DNA of 62,153 nucleotides from Ophryocystis elektroscirrha. Its lineage: Eukaryota; Apicomplexa; Conoidasida; Neogregarinorida; Ophryocystidae. The position numbers and the translations under genes were made by a program. This document shows positions 44,928 to 57,643 of this stretch, piece by piece (the stretch's first letter is position 1; every line of letters starts with the position of its first letter). Below the pieces are notes generated by a model. It was not told the DNA's origin. It saw only the letters and a list, made by a program, of their open reading frames with translations, and made no database searches. The DNA is taken from the NCBI GenBank assembly GCA_030141585.1, contig JAQIFP010000028.1:1-62153 (forward strand). The letters are read 5' to 3'.

Positions 44928-46771
44928 TCAAATCTCACCGCTTTCAATTGAATTTTGTTCTGAATTCACAAGAGTGTCGTTTTCCAAAGATGGTAAATCT
45001 AAATAGTTGGACATAATTAGATAAACCCATTTAAAATGCAATAGTATAGTAATTATTAATAAAAAAAATTTAATTACTTATTTTTTTAATAAATTATAAA
45101 TTATATATATTATATTAAGTATATAAATTATATCAATAGTACGGTTTATTTTGAATTAAAAATTGATGTATAAAATTAATGTATGCTTATGTATTTATGT
45201 TTATTACTAAACATAATATATGCATATTATGTAATTATATATATATATAGATATGTATTACTTACTTGCACTTTTTTCATTTGTAAATTGAGCTAAATAT
45301 ACCAGCCATAATACAGAAACAAATTATACCTCTAACAGCATTGCAAAGAGGACAATTAGGTATGGTTTGATTAACAGTACCACAGAAATCATTTGTCAAA
45401 TGAAAATTCTGATAGATAAATGATTATATGGTGTTACTACAGTTGAGAGCACATCGTAATCTAAAGGAAACTTAATAGTAGCTCCGGATCTATCAATAGA
45501 AGGTTCATATAGTTGCATCTAAATTTAATATGGCAGAGTATTGTGACAGACTGGAAACATTTTATAATTTTCGCCCAAGGAACACTCGTAATCTGATAAA
45601 AACATATATTGCTTATATCATTATATTAATAGTAATTATAAACAAGTAAATTTCTCGTTTATATATGAATTTATTAATAAGCAAGTAATTCGAATACATT
45701 TTTACTCACGAGAACCAAATCTTGAAGATAAACCAGCACATGTTTGCAACCAGTAACGACAATTTGAGATTTGGGCTATTGGATTATTGACCCCTATGAC
45801 TCCATCATCCTTATATTATGTCATAAACTTGTGTTTTCTTACACATATATTGAAAAATATGATTATTATGGAGGTTATAGTAGTCAAAATAAGCTAAAAT
45901 ACGGATTAAACATTTTTCAATATACTTGAAGAACAATGGTATAATACATTAATGAAGGTATTTTTTTACAAACAAATCCCCATACATGATCAATAAATGA
46001 AGGATTATTCAAATCTTTTTGACTTTTACTAAAATATAATCAATTTCATTAGGAGTCGTTAATTGAAACTATATTAATGATAAATTAATTTGCTTACTAA
46101 CGGAAATGGCAAAAGGCGAAATATAACAGCAGTGATATAGCACAGCTAACTAGTGCAACAACACCTGTTGCCACAACGATATACGACAAAGTAAGATAAT
46201 TTGCAATTGAAGAATAGTAGTAAGCATTGAAAAACGATCCAAACGTAGGTTTATAAACAGTGCACGTGTATCTAAACGTTACTGCTTTTGATGGACGTGT
46301 AGCTAGAAAATCAAAATATGGAGATGATGAATTAGGAGACGTCATGGAAAAAACTAAAAACACATAGCTATTCAATCACGTACAGATATATAGTGTCCAA
46401 CTTGCATATAAGCCAAATATTGTCGAGAATGTTGCATAAAATCGAGAATATCTGAATCAAAAGTAAGCACCAAACATGCATTATATTTTGTGAATTTATT
46501 TAAGTTATAATACGTACAACTAAATATATATATATATATATGTATAAATGAATTATTTAATTCTTTAATTTGAGTAATAAATTATTTAAATAATTTTCAA
46601 TTTTTTTTGAGTGGGGTGCATGATAGACTTAATTAAATAATTTTTTAATAAAAATTAATATGATTACTTGAGTTCTGCTCTCCCATGTTGATGATATTTT
46701 ATTTTGGCGGGAATTCCAAGAAATATATATCGTTTTAACTTAACAAAGAAATTTTTTAATGCTCCCAACAT
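44928..46771 (-). CDS. Multi-exon membrane protein of unknown function, Cys-rich ectodomain
   Basis: The start is MLGALKNFFVKLKRYIFLGI at 46771. Following exons give RFYATFSTIFGLYASWTLYI (hydrophobic, probable membrane helix) and PSKAVTFRYTCTVYKPTFGS, then a strong membrane helix NYLTLSYIVVATGVVALVSC. Later exons carry paired cysteines (SNCRYWLQTCAGLSSRFGS and CSLGENYKMFPVCH), then DFCGTVNQTIPNCPLCNAVR and a final helix GIICFCIMAGIFSSI before a short acidic tail ending at 44928. Cysteines concentrated between helices suggest a disulphide-bonded lumenal or extracellular part. I recognised no family. Exon borders are approximate. Confidence 0.5.
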
Positions 46772-47097
46772 GTTATGAGAGGAAATTTTCTAATAATTGA
46801 GCTAACCAGGTTTTGACTTAAAATTATGTGGAGCAAGTATGTATAATTTGAACGTAGCTAGTTATATATTCACTACTAGAAAATAAATTCAGACCATATT
46901 TCTTACACAAGTAACTTCTAAATATTTAAATTCATTTATAAAATGAATTGATGATATCTTAAAATTTAAAAATTACATTTGTTAAAATATAAGTTTCAGA
47001 ATTCACTTTGTAAGAATTCTGATGTTTTTTTATTGTTAAATAATATTCTGCTGAGTTGCTGTTTAAATTATCTGTGAATTTGTTAAAAAAAGAAAAA
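46772..47097. other. Intergenic region between minus-strand genes
   Basis: This 326-bp AT-rich spacer follows the RPL14 stop codon and precedes the start of the membrane-protein gene. Nothing was recognised. Confidence 0.4.
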
Positions 47098-48121
47098 TTA
47101 ATGAGCTGTGAGTAATTTTTGCATGTGTTCTTTGCGTTTTTTGCAAGCAACCATTAACTTGAAACGTTCAAAATCTGTCATATTAGCTTTAAATGTTTGA
47201 GCAGCACTATAATTGAAATAAACATGATTACAATATTACCGTTTTTTAGCAAAAGACGTTTCTTCAAATTTTTCAAGAATCTTTTCTTTTTCGATGGCGT
47301 TTTTCAAAGCATGTGATCCAACACCTAATTGAACGTTTGGCAGTACAATTTCTGTTAGATATAGATGTCTTTTGGGAATAATTTGCCTTGGTACTCTATA
47401 GAAAAGTTAGTAAAAAAAAACTTAGAATAGATAAGAATATTTTAAAGTCTATACAACATTATTAAATATATAAGTATAAACGTTTTCAGTTCAAAGACCT
47501 CTCGTCATTTATTATACGACTGGGGCGGTCAAATCATCATTTAGAAAATTACAAGAAACCATTTAAACGTAGAATTATTGTAAAATATACTATAATAAAC
47601 GTGCATTTATTTATATTGAACTATGTCTAACTAATGTCAACATCAGTTACAAAGACCTGTCGTCATGTATAATACGACTGGGGCGGTCAAATTCATCATA
47701 TCAAATATTTATGCGAAACTATTTGGACAAATATTGATTCTAGTAAATATTATACTCATAAAACTACTGATATTAAATTAGGGTTAATTTGAGTCAAAAT
47801 CAGTTACAAAGACCTGTCGTCACGTAGAGTACGACTGGGGCGGTCAAACTCATCATATTAAAAATTAAATAGATTATATATATATATATACATTTACATG
47901 TAAAATAAAAGCATGAAAAAAACTTACAGACATCTATTTACTTACCCTGTCGTAGGACCATCAATTAACATACGATTTTGATCTAGTATATCAACAATAA
48001 CTGCTACCTTAAAAAAAAAATAAGCTAATTACAGTTAAAAGTGTACTTTATTAGTATATTGACCAAATTGGACAACACATAAGCGTCCAGCCTGGTAAAA
48101 TCGGCTAAAAAGCTTTGTCAT
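47098..48121 (-). CDS. RPL14: 60S ribosomal protein L14 (eL14)
   Basis: Four exons join in frame: 48121-48047 (25 codons), 48007-47946, 47395-47240 and 47206-47098, giving 133 residues. The N-terminus reads TKLFSRFYQAGRLCVVQFGQ, then VAVIVDILDQNRMLIDGPTT and PRQIIPKRHLYLTEIVLPNV, and the C-terminus has KANMTDFERFKLMVACKKRK, the eL14 hallmark (MTDF.RFK.M). Introns are 39, 550 and 33 nt. The 550-nt second intron carries three C/D snoRNA-like copies. The start lies only 80 bp after the HRD3 stop on the same strand, so the promoter must be tiny or lie within HRD3. The protein is short, without the alanine/lysine tail of animal eL14. Confidence 0.93.
47481..47545 (-). ncRNA. C/D-box snoRNA-like copy C in RPL14 intron
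   Basis: Minus strand: box C ATGATGA at 47540-47534, C' ATGACGA, and box D CTGA at 47489-47486. The first guide (P-loop) is unchanged. The second guide reads GAGAGGTCTTTGAA, with one base changed and one base lost next to box D, so its target register would shift by one. It lies 158 bp from copy B. It may be a decaying or re-targeted copy. Confidence 0.72.
47638..47704 (-). ncRNA. C/D-box snoRNA-like copy B in RPL14 intron
   Basis: Same arrangement on the minus strand: box C ATGATGA at 47699-47693, C' ATGACGA (47666-47660) and box D CTGA at 47646-47643. Both guides are identical to copy A. Changes fall in the spacer between D' and C' and in the flanks, which is the expected pattern if the guides are under selection. 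It lies 157 bp from copy A. Confidence 0.8.
47795..47861 (-). ncRNA. C/D-box snoRNA-like copy A in RPL14 intron
   Basis: On the minus strand, box C ATGATGA is at 47856-47850, box C' GTGACGA lies in the middle, and box D CTGA is at 47803-47800 (57 nt from C to D). The guide after box C, TTGACCGCCCCAGTC, is complementary over about 12 nt to the LSU rRNA P-loop (GACTGGGGCGGT). The degenerate D' (CGTA) would place the methylated residue at the second G of GGGG, equivalent to E. coli G2251. The second guide, ACAGGTCTTTGTAA, precedes box D. It is the most 5' of the three copies within the intron. Confidence 0.8.
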
Positions 48122-48201
48122 CAAATACACAGATAAAGAACCTGTTACACAGTATTTAGTTCTGTCGTGATTTTTTGGGACAAATATGTATATACGTATA
48201 G

Positions 48202-51200
48202 CTATAATTGAAATCTTCTTATGCATAAGCACAATAAAACAAAAAATACAGCTGACAGCTTGAAGAGACGAAAGTCATTTTTGATAATACTATAAAAAGG
48301 AAACAATTGATTCCAAATTGCATGGGATTTGATCAACATGAGATTAATAAAGTTAGGAAACTGCGATTTATCATTGATGACAATAGACTTAGCTCTGAAA
48401 GAGTTATTGATTAATTCTTAGTTATAATTATGCTAATTTAAACTATATATCAATAAATTACAGTGTCAAGTGTTTTTGAGCCATACTGAAATCCTGGTTG
48501 ACTCCTAATCCATATTGGTGCATTGTAGTTAAATAATGACGCATCTGCTTAATATTTCTAGACTGAAAACCTTTACCCTTAATTGTAAGTTTAATATTCT
48601 GGACGAATTAGATGGAATTTCAAGAATAGAGCTGTATACAGCTAAAACATTGCAATTAATATATTTGCATTTATATATTTAACTAATAATACTTCAGTAC
48701 TATAAATTCTGCTTTCAGTTTATAATGCCATATTATTAGTAGTAATTTAGCAACAGAAGTGAAGCAATAAAATCATCATGTAATTTATATGTAGAAATTA
48801 TGTCTTAATAACATAATTATTAAGACATGATTTTTTTATATTACTATAGAGATTATATTTTGTACATATATACTTTATATAAATACTATATTAATCAATT
48901 TATAGCAAATGTTTGTACCGTATGCAGTCTCATAATACGGCAGTCTACGAGTATATGTGTAATAATCATTATGTATACTAATCCATCCATTCAAAGAATT
49001 GTCTGAAACTTATTTTATTATATTTTTATATACTTGATGAATCTATAAACTCTACAGTAGTGTTTGGTCTTGGGATAGTAGGGTCGTATATAATTGCTAA
49101 ATCTACGTTTTCATTGTTAGAGAGGATATTCGTGCCCCAGCCATAATAAGCAAAATCAGCTTGAAATAATATTAAATAAGTTTACTGTTACCTAATCGAA
49201 TAGTTGCTTCCAAAGAACCTTGTACGGCAGCTAATCGCCAGTAACGCTGACCAATTACTTTGTTTACACCAAAATCTGTAAAGCAACAGTTATATTATGT
49301 AAAAACAATCTTATTAGATTATATAAATATATCTATGTATAAATCTATGGAACTGCTGTATTTGATTCACTAATGAGTAGAGAATGAAAATTGATTTATA
49401 ATTTTACGCTATTATTAATAGTAAATAATATTTTTTATAATTATCTAATAATTAAGATTCTATAAAACTATAAGCTCCAGATCTATAAATAAATGTACAT
49501 TGAAACCGCTCTAAATTATAATGAGTATAAAATACAAATTATTCTTTATATAATGATTATACAGAAATTAACTTATAACACACTCAATGAATTGGACAAA
49601 GAGAATAATTTTGTAGGAGTCATAAAAGTAGACTGGATTAATGGAATATATTTGGAGACTGAAAAAAGCAAACTTCTCATCCATCTGATTGACTTATATT
49701 TATGACTAATATCTGTTAATTTTGTGCCATCCGCGGAAAGCATGAATGCAAGATTAGACTGGGCACTTTCTAAACCTGATTCAGCAAGTAGCCAATATTG
49801 AAATGCAGCATATTCTGGTTGTGCATCAATCATATAAGAAGCCTGATATATTTAATAGTTAACCCGTCAAATACATTATTCATGTATATTTGTATACTAT
49901 TAATACCTCTTTGAATTTTTCGTTAATATATGGATATTTTTCTGCTACAGCTTTAAATAATTTTGCTGCCACGTTACAATCCCTTACGGCTCCAAGACCG
50001 AGTTTGTACATTTGCCCTAATAAGTATCCTGCACTGATATGTCCTTGTTCTAGAGCTTTAGTTAGATACGTCGAAGCCACATAAAATGATTTATTAACTA
50101 CAATTCCTCCAATATAAAATAGCGCAATATTGTACTGAGCATCCGCAAATCCCTCAGTTGCACTCTACAATTGAAGTGAAAAAATATTTAGTGTTTACAA
50201 TATTAAAATGATGAAGCGACTTTGTTAAATTAGGCTGTACTAAAGAAGTTCCTTTGAAGTATAGAAACCCCAACCCATTATGAGCTAATCAGATAAACAA
50301 AAATTGATTAAATGAAACCAATTTTATCATATAAATCCACAGCATAAATAAATTATGCTTAATATGAATTCATTGAATAATTAACGCATAGAAATATGGA
50401 ATTTAATCATTATTTTGTCGTGACATTATTAAGACTTTTTACAATACATATTTATATATTCTATAATTATGGCGCTTACATAAAGGATCGTTACTTAAAG
50501 ACAAAGCCTTTTTGAATAGATGGAATGCCAAATCCATATCTTTAGTTACACCCAAACCAAGAATACTTAAATAACCTAAATAAGAAAAGGCCTCGGCTTT
50601 GCTCTGTTTAGCGGCAGCTATAAAATATCTAGCAGCTTGAGTATAATTTTGTTGAAAGCCATTAGAACCAAATAAAAAGTTTTTTGCTACAATACATTGC
50701 ATTGTTGCTCCGCCTGAATTAGCGATCTGTAGCTGTAAAGACGGTATATAGGTTCTTTCTACTTTGTTTCCACCATCTGTGGAAGACTGCTTCAAACCAA
50801 GTAAGGTTAATCTTATGGCTTCCGCAGCTGGTGGAATCCCAAAACTGGAAAACTGAACTGCTTTCCGAGCAACTTGCATATAATACGTTACTGCAGTCAA
50901 ACAGCTTTTAGGTACACTCAAGCCATATAAGTGTCTAAATCCTAATGCAGTCAAAGCGTTGATGTTGCCATTTTGAGCAGCAGCGTACAAATATAATATT
51001 TCCAGATTTTCTTTTCGGCGAAGAGGAAGTTTCAGGTCGGATTCTAATAAAAATATTATTTATTATATTGACTATATAGCTATCAATTTCAGTTATGAAA
51101 TTTAACAACAATTAATAAAATTTAATCATAACTTTTAATAATACAGTATTAAAGACTATTTATGTATTAAGGCGGGAGTATGTATAATTATAAAATCAAC

Positions 51201-52041
51201 AAAAATTGATTACTTTCAGTAAAATAACTGGTATCGGTGGGGGATTTCAATTTATGTAAATCAACATTAATACATGAGTTCACGGTATATAAAGGTAAAA
51301 AAATTGAAGTACCACAATACTCCTGTTGAGACATATCGTATTTATCTTTTAATAAATAATAATGTCTTAACCACGCTTTAGTTAGCTCGCTCTCAACAAA
51401 TGCACCCCTACTATCTGTTGGCAGTTTGAACACCTCCATAGTAAGTTTAAAGAGGTGGGTATCGAAATTATCCAGATCATAAATATCTTTGAAATTGTGT
51501 GGAGAATAAAATGGAGGATTAAAATATGTGGCATAAAAACAGCCTAAACGGTATTGGGCATCAGAGTTGCCTTTTGAAGCTGCATATGTCCATAGAAATA
51601 GAGACCTAGTTACATTTTTATATTTATTGAGGTTTCCATTAAAACTAAAGAGATTGAGTTTCTTTTTAGGTGGCCCGTAAAAATAAAGATCACCAAGTTT
51701 TTTTGCACATCTGATTTTCAAAAGTATATTATATATACATAAATATATATTGCTTATAATTACGAATAATTATATACACATAGTTTCATATATACTTTAG
51801 TATAATTATTAATTTCAATTATATATAATTTTTGTTAAAAAAAAGATTAGAAAAAAAATTACTTGGAATCAGTTTGTGCACAGTTCTCTAATGCATGAAA
51901 TAAATTTAAGTATGACTCTACAATATTAAACAAAGAATCCTTTTGACTTCTTTCATAAACTTCGTATAAATTAGTTGGAAAACTTAGTACTATTGTTACA
52001 AAAAATTCAAAAAAAAATAATGACTTCATGGCATTGTTCAA
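48202..52041 (-). CDS. HRD3/SEL1L-type ERAD adaptor with Sel1 repeats
   Basis: HRD3/SEL1L is the lumenal partner of the HRD1 ubiquitin ligase and hands misfolded proteins to Derlin. Exon 1 starts MNNAMKSLFFFEFFVTIVLS at 52041, a signal peptide. Many exons then give Sel1 repeats: GNSDAQYRLGCFYATYF, GNINALTALGFRHLYGLSVP, SKAEAFSYLGYLSILGLGVT, GHISAGYLLGQMYKLGLGAV, and QYWLLAESGLESAQSNLAFM, which matches the SEL1L block closely. The last exons read MRHYLTTMHQYGLGVNQDFS and end FKLSAVFFVLLCLCIRR, a C-terminal membrane anchor, before the stop at 48202-48204. The order signal peptide, repeats and single anchor is the family layout. Some exon borders between 48400 and 49270 are approximate. Confidence 0.85.
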
Positions 52042-52313
52042 TGATTAGTGAGAAAAAGTAAAATGTCCATGCAATTATCAGGAGAAACTTGGCAAATTAA
52101 AAAATTATAAATAATCTAACTTACACAGGTCAATGAATAATAATTTTGTAACTTTTGTAAAAATGAGTTAAATTACATCGTCGAGTATACAAAAATGTTT
52201 TAGATTATTTAATAAATGTAGTCTAAATTTAAAAAATGAAATCATTATAAGAAAATTTATTTAAACTTAATTGTAATGTATCTCAGCAAAAAGATAGAAA
52301 GAAGAAAAAAAAG

Positions 52314-54456
<2,143 letters not shown>

Positions 54457-54996
54457 ATTAAATTTTGTATATTTCGAAGGTGTGATATCTGATTTAGTGC
54501 ATTATATTGAAAATAATCAAGAAAAGAACTTGGAGCGGGTTTTCAAAGTTTCATGGATAAATCTAGCTTAAAATAGCATTTCGTTACAATATTATTTTTT
54601 TTTAATCGGAATTTAAATTGGTTAAAAAACATTACGCTGAATTTTAGCTTTTATAAAAAATTAACCAAAAAAAACAAAATATTAGGGATAATTAAGCTAA
54701 TTCAATAATATAAACGATACATTGTGATTGAAATAAAAATTTGACAAATTTTTATTTTTATTTTGACAAATTATAAGCATAACAAGTTTCTTTAAAACTT
54801 AATTTCTTTCAAAATTAGAGCATAACACAAACAAAATAATTACTAAAACTCATACAAATTTTGAAGGTGCATTTTGAAAAAAACTCCCGCTGTGGGTTTT
54901 TACTACAAAAAAAATAAAATTAAATAAATATTTTTCGAATTGCTATGAAAACAGTAAGGTGATCATATTTTGGGTCAATAAAAGTCAAGACTGATA
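54457..54996. promoter_or_regulatory. Divergent intergenic region
   Basis: This 540-bp AT-rich spacer separates the divergent RPT6 and UAP1 genes and should contain both promoters. No RNA gene was recognised. Confidence 0.4.
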
Positions 54997-56927
54997 ATGC
55001 TGCGAAATCAAGTTTTTGAGGTATAATTTTGATTTATTTAATATGGTATTAGAACCTTAAAAAATATGATCAAGGTCACGTCTTGAAACACTTTGATAAC
55101 TTAGACTTATTCGAACAAAATGTATGTGCTTAATGTTTTTTTAGCTTAAATTTACAGAAACTCATAAACCAAGTTCATGAATCAAATTTGGATCAATTAA
55201 TGAACGTAGGTTTTAAAATTGCTATTACCTTTATTTATAAGGCTTTTCGGGTAGCTAGAAATGTAGAACATAAACCCGAAGAAGTTGAACCCATAACTTT
55301 AAAAACGGATAATAGTGTTTATTCATACTTCCAATCGGGTAGCTTCAATAAAGATTATTGGACGAATACTGGCTATAACTTAATCAAAGCTGGCAAAGGT
55401 AATAAATTAGTTTTTACAGCATATTTTAGTTGCTTTATTGCTACTAGCTGGTGGACAAGGTTCTCGTCTAGGATGGGATCAACCTAAAGGTATTTTAATC
55501 TGAACATAAATATTTAGCTATATATATATATGTATACAAGTATATATATATATAATATTTGTGCATATATATTATATATATAAAATAAGTGTATATATGA
55601 TAACTTTAGGAACTTATCCAATTGGACCAATATCAAAAATGAGTTTTTTTGAATTATTTGCTTTGAAGATGCAAAGAGTTGCAGAATTGAGTCATTTCGC
55701 AGCGATACCACCTCTTTATGTACTAACTGCCAAACACAATAGCGACGTAATACAAAACTTTTTTGAAGAATCGAAATATTTTGGTATCATAAACAACGCT
55801 TGCTTAATTGTGTGCAGGACTCGATAGAAGAAATGTGTATTTTTTTGAACAAGACAGTATACCAGCTTTTGATAATGACGGAAAAATAATAATGGCATCT
55901 AAGTTTGAAGTAAAACGTCATATTTGATCATTAAAATAAATCAGATGTTTGAATCACCTAACGGAAACGGAGGATTAGTGTTAAGTAAATCTTTTGGTCC
56001 AGCATTAACAGATATGATGACTCGTGAATTACAATAGTAATTATTTGACTGTTATTATTATTTGTGATTTTTCAGTATACAAATAGTTTCTATCGATAAT
56101 CCACTGCAAAAAATATTGGACCCTGAGTTTTTGGGTTACGTTCATGCAAATAAAGCAGAAACGGGTGTAGCGACAGTTGAAAGGGTAAAATAAATAATTC
56201 TTCATATTTATATTACACAGGTAGAACCGGATGAATCAATAGGAATGCTATGTCTAAAGAAAAATAAAGAAAATAAACCTTATTGTGGAGTAATTGAGTA
56301 TTCTGAACTAAACGACAAATTGCGATATGTAATATATATACTCACTATTCATTTTTTTTTTTTTTTAGGATAGAGAAAAAGATAACCGCCTCAAATTTTG
56401 TGCTGGAAATATCTGTAATTACATATTCAGCGTAAATTTCTTGAATGAATGTTACAAAAATTCTAATGATTTGGATATATTCAAGCCACATATTGCGAAA
56501 AAGAAAATTCCATACTACAACGAAGAAGCTGGTGAAGTGATATTTTGAATTAATTTATTTAAGACACTGCATTACAACCTACCCATCCAAACGGAATGAA
56601 AGTTGAATACCTGATATTTGACGCTTTAGCGCTGTCATCTAAAACAGCTGTGTTCGAATATGAACGTGAATCATGTTTTTCACCTTTGAAAAACAAAGAG
56701 GGTAATAAAGAAAAAAACCTCAGTAGCTCAATTTAGGTGAATGCTCACCCGAAACTGTTCGACAAGACATGTCAAGGCTTCATAAAAAATGGCTTCTTGA
56801 AGCAGGAGCAATTCTATCTCCAAGCTCAGAAGCATATGTTGAAATTTCTCCAGTATTTTCCTATAGTGGAGAAAATTTAGGAGCTTTTAAGAATAGAAAA
56901 GTTCAACTTCCATTTCACTTAAAATAA
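54997..56927 (+). CDS. UAP1: UDP-N-acetylglucosamine pyrophosphorylase
   Basis: This enzyme converts GlcNAc-1-phosphate and UTP to UDP-GlcNAc, needed for N-glycans and GPI anchors. The start is MLRNQVFE at 54997. The next exon gives YDQGHVLKHFDNLDLFEQN, then a join to KLINQVHESNLDQL. The nucleotide-binding signature LLLAGGQGSRLGWDQPKG (55440-55490) is followed by GTYPIGPISKMSFFELFALK, SPNGNGGL, VSIDNPLQKILDPEFLGYVH, FCAGNICNYIFSVNFLNE and CFSPLKNKEG, all in the UAP1 order. The end is VEISPVFSYSGENLGAFKNR, with the stop at 56925-56927. About ten exons have short introns (for example gtaata...tag, 31 nt). It is convergent with UTP20, 55 bp away. Confidence 0.93.
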
Positions 56928-56982
56928 ATAAACTTTCAAATTTATTTTGATTCAGAACGAATTCTTATAAACACAAGAATGT

Positions 56983-57591
56983 TCAAAATCTTTTTAATTT
57001 TTTTAGTTTTTGTCTTTTTCGTTTAATTATATTTTTATAGGCAGCGAATGAAGGATTTATCAACTTAAGTTTTTTAGATTCAGATTTTTTAGTTGCTCTT
57101 TTTTTCATTAAATCCTATAAAAATACCAAATAATATGAAAGCTTAAGAACTTACAGTGCGAACATTTTTTAATTCTTTGTAAAATATTTCTTCTAATTGA
57201 TTTTGCGACATTTTACATTTTAGTGCTTTATATGCTGTATTTGCTAAGTAACTTATGATTTCTCTTTTTTTGTATGTCGTTAAAGCTTCAGTAACGCCTG
57301 GACTTAAATCTTTTATACTGTACGCTGATGGTTTTTGATTATGATCTTCTTTGATGCACAGCAATAAAACGTTCAATATCATGTATACAAAACTACTATT
57401 TCTCAGAAACTTAATATCGATGGCATCAATTAAGTTTTTCATACATTCTAAGCCTCCAAATATACGACATATATTCTTTGTTATATTCTCAAAACACCTT
57501 CGGATAAACCAAGATAAACGACGAAATATGATGCAAAACGCGTTATCTATAATATTTATATAAAATAATACTTTATATTAAATATTTATAA

Positions 57592-57643
<52 letters not shown>

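Noticed and set aside
47481..47861. Possible CRISPR array or self-cleaving ribozyme
   Set aside because: Only three copies with spacing near 158 bp in an intron of a eukaryotic gene, no hammerhead or twister core, and the C/D box motifs explain the pattern better.
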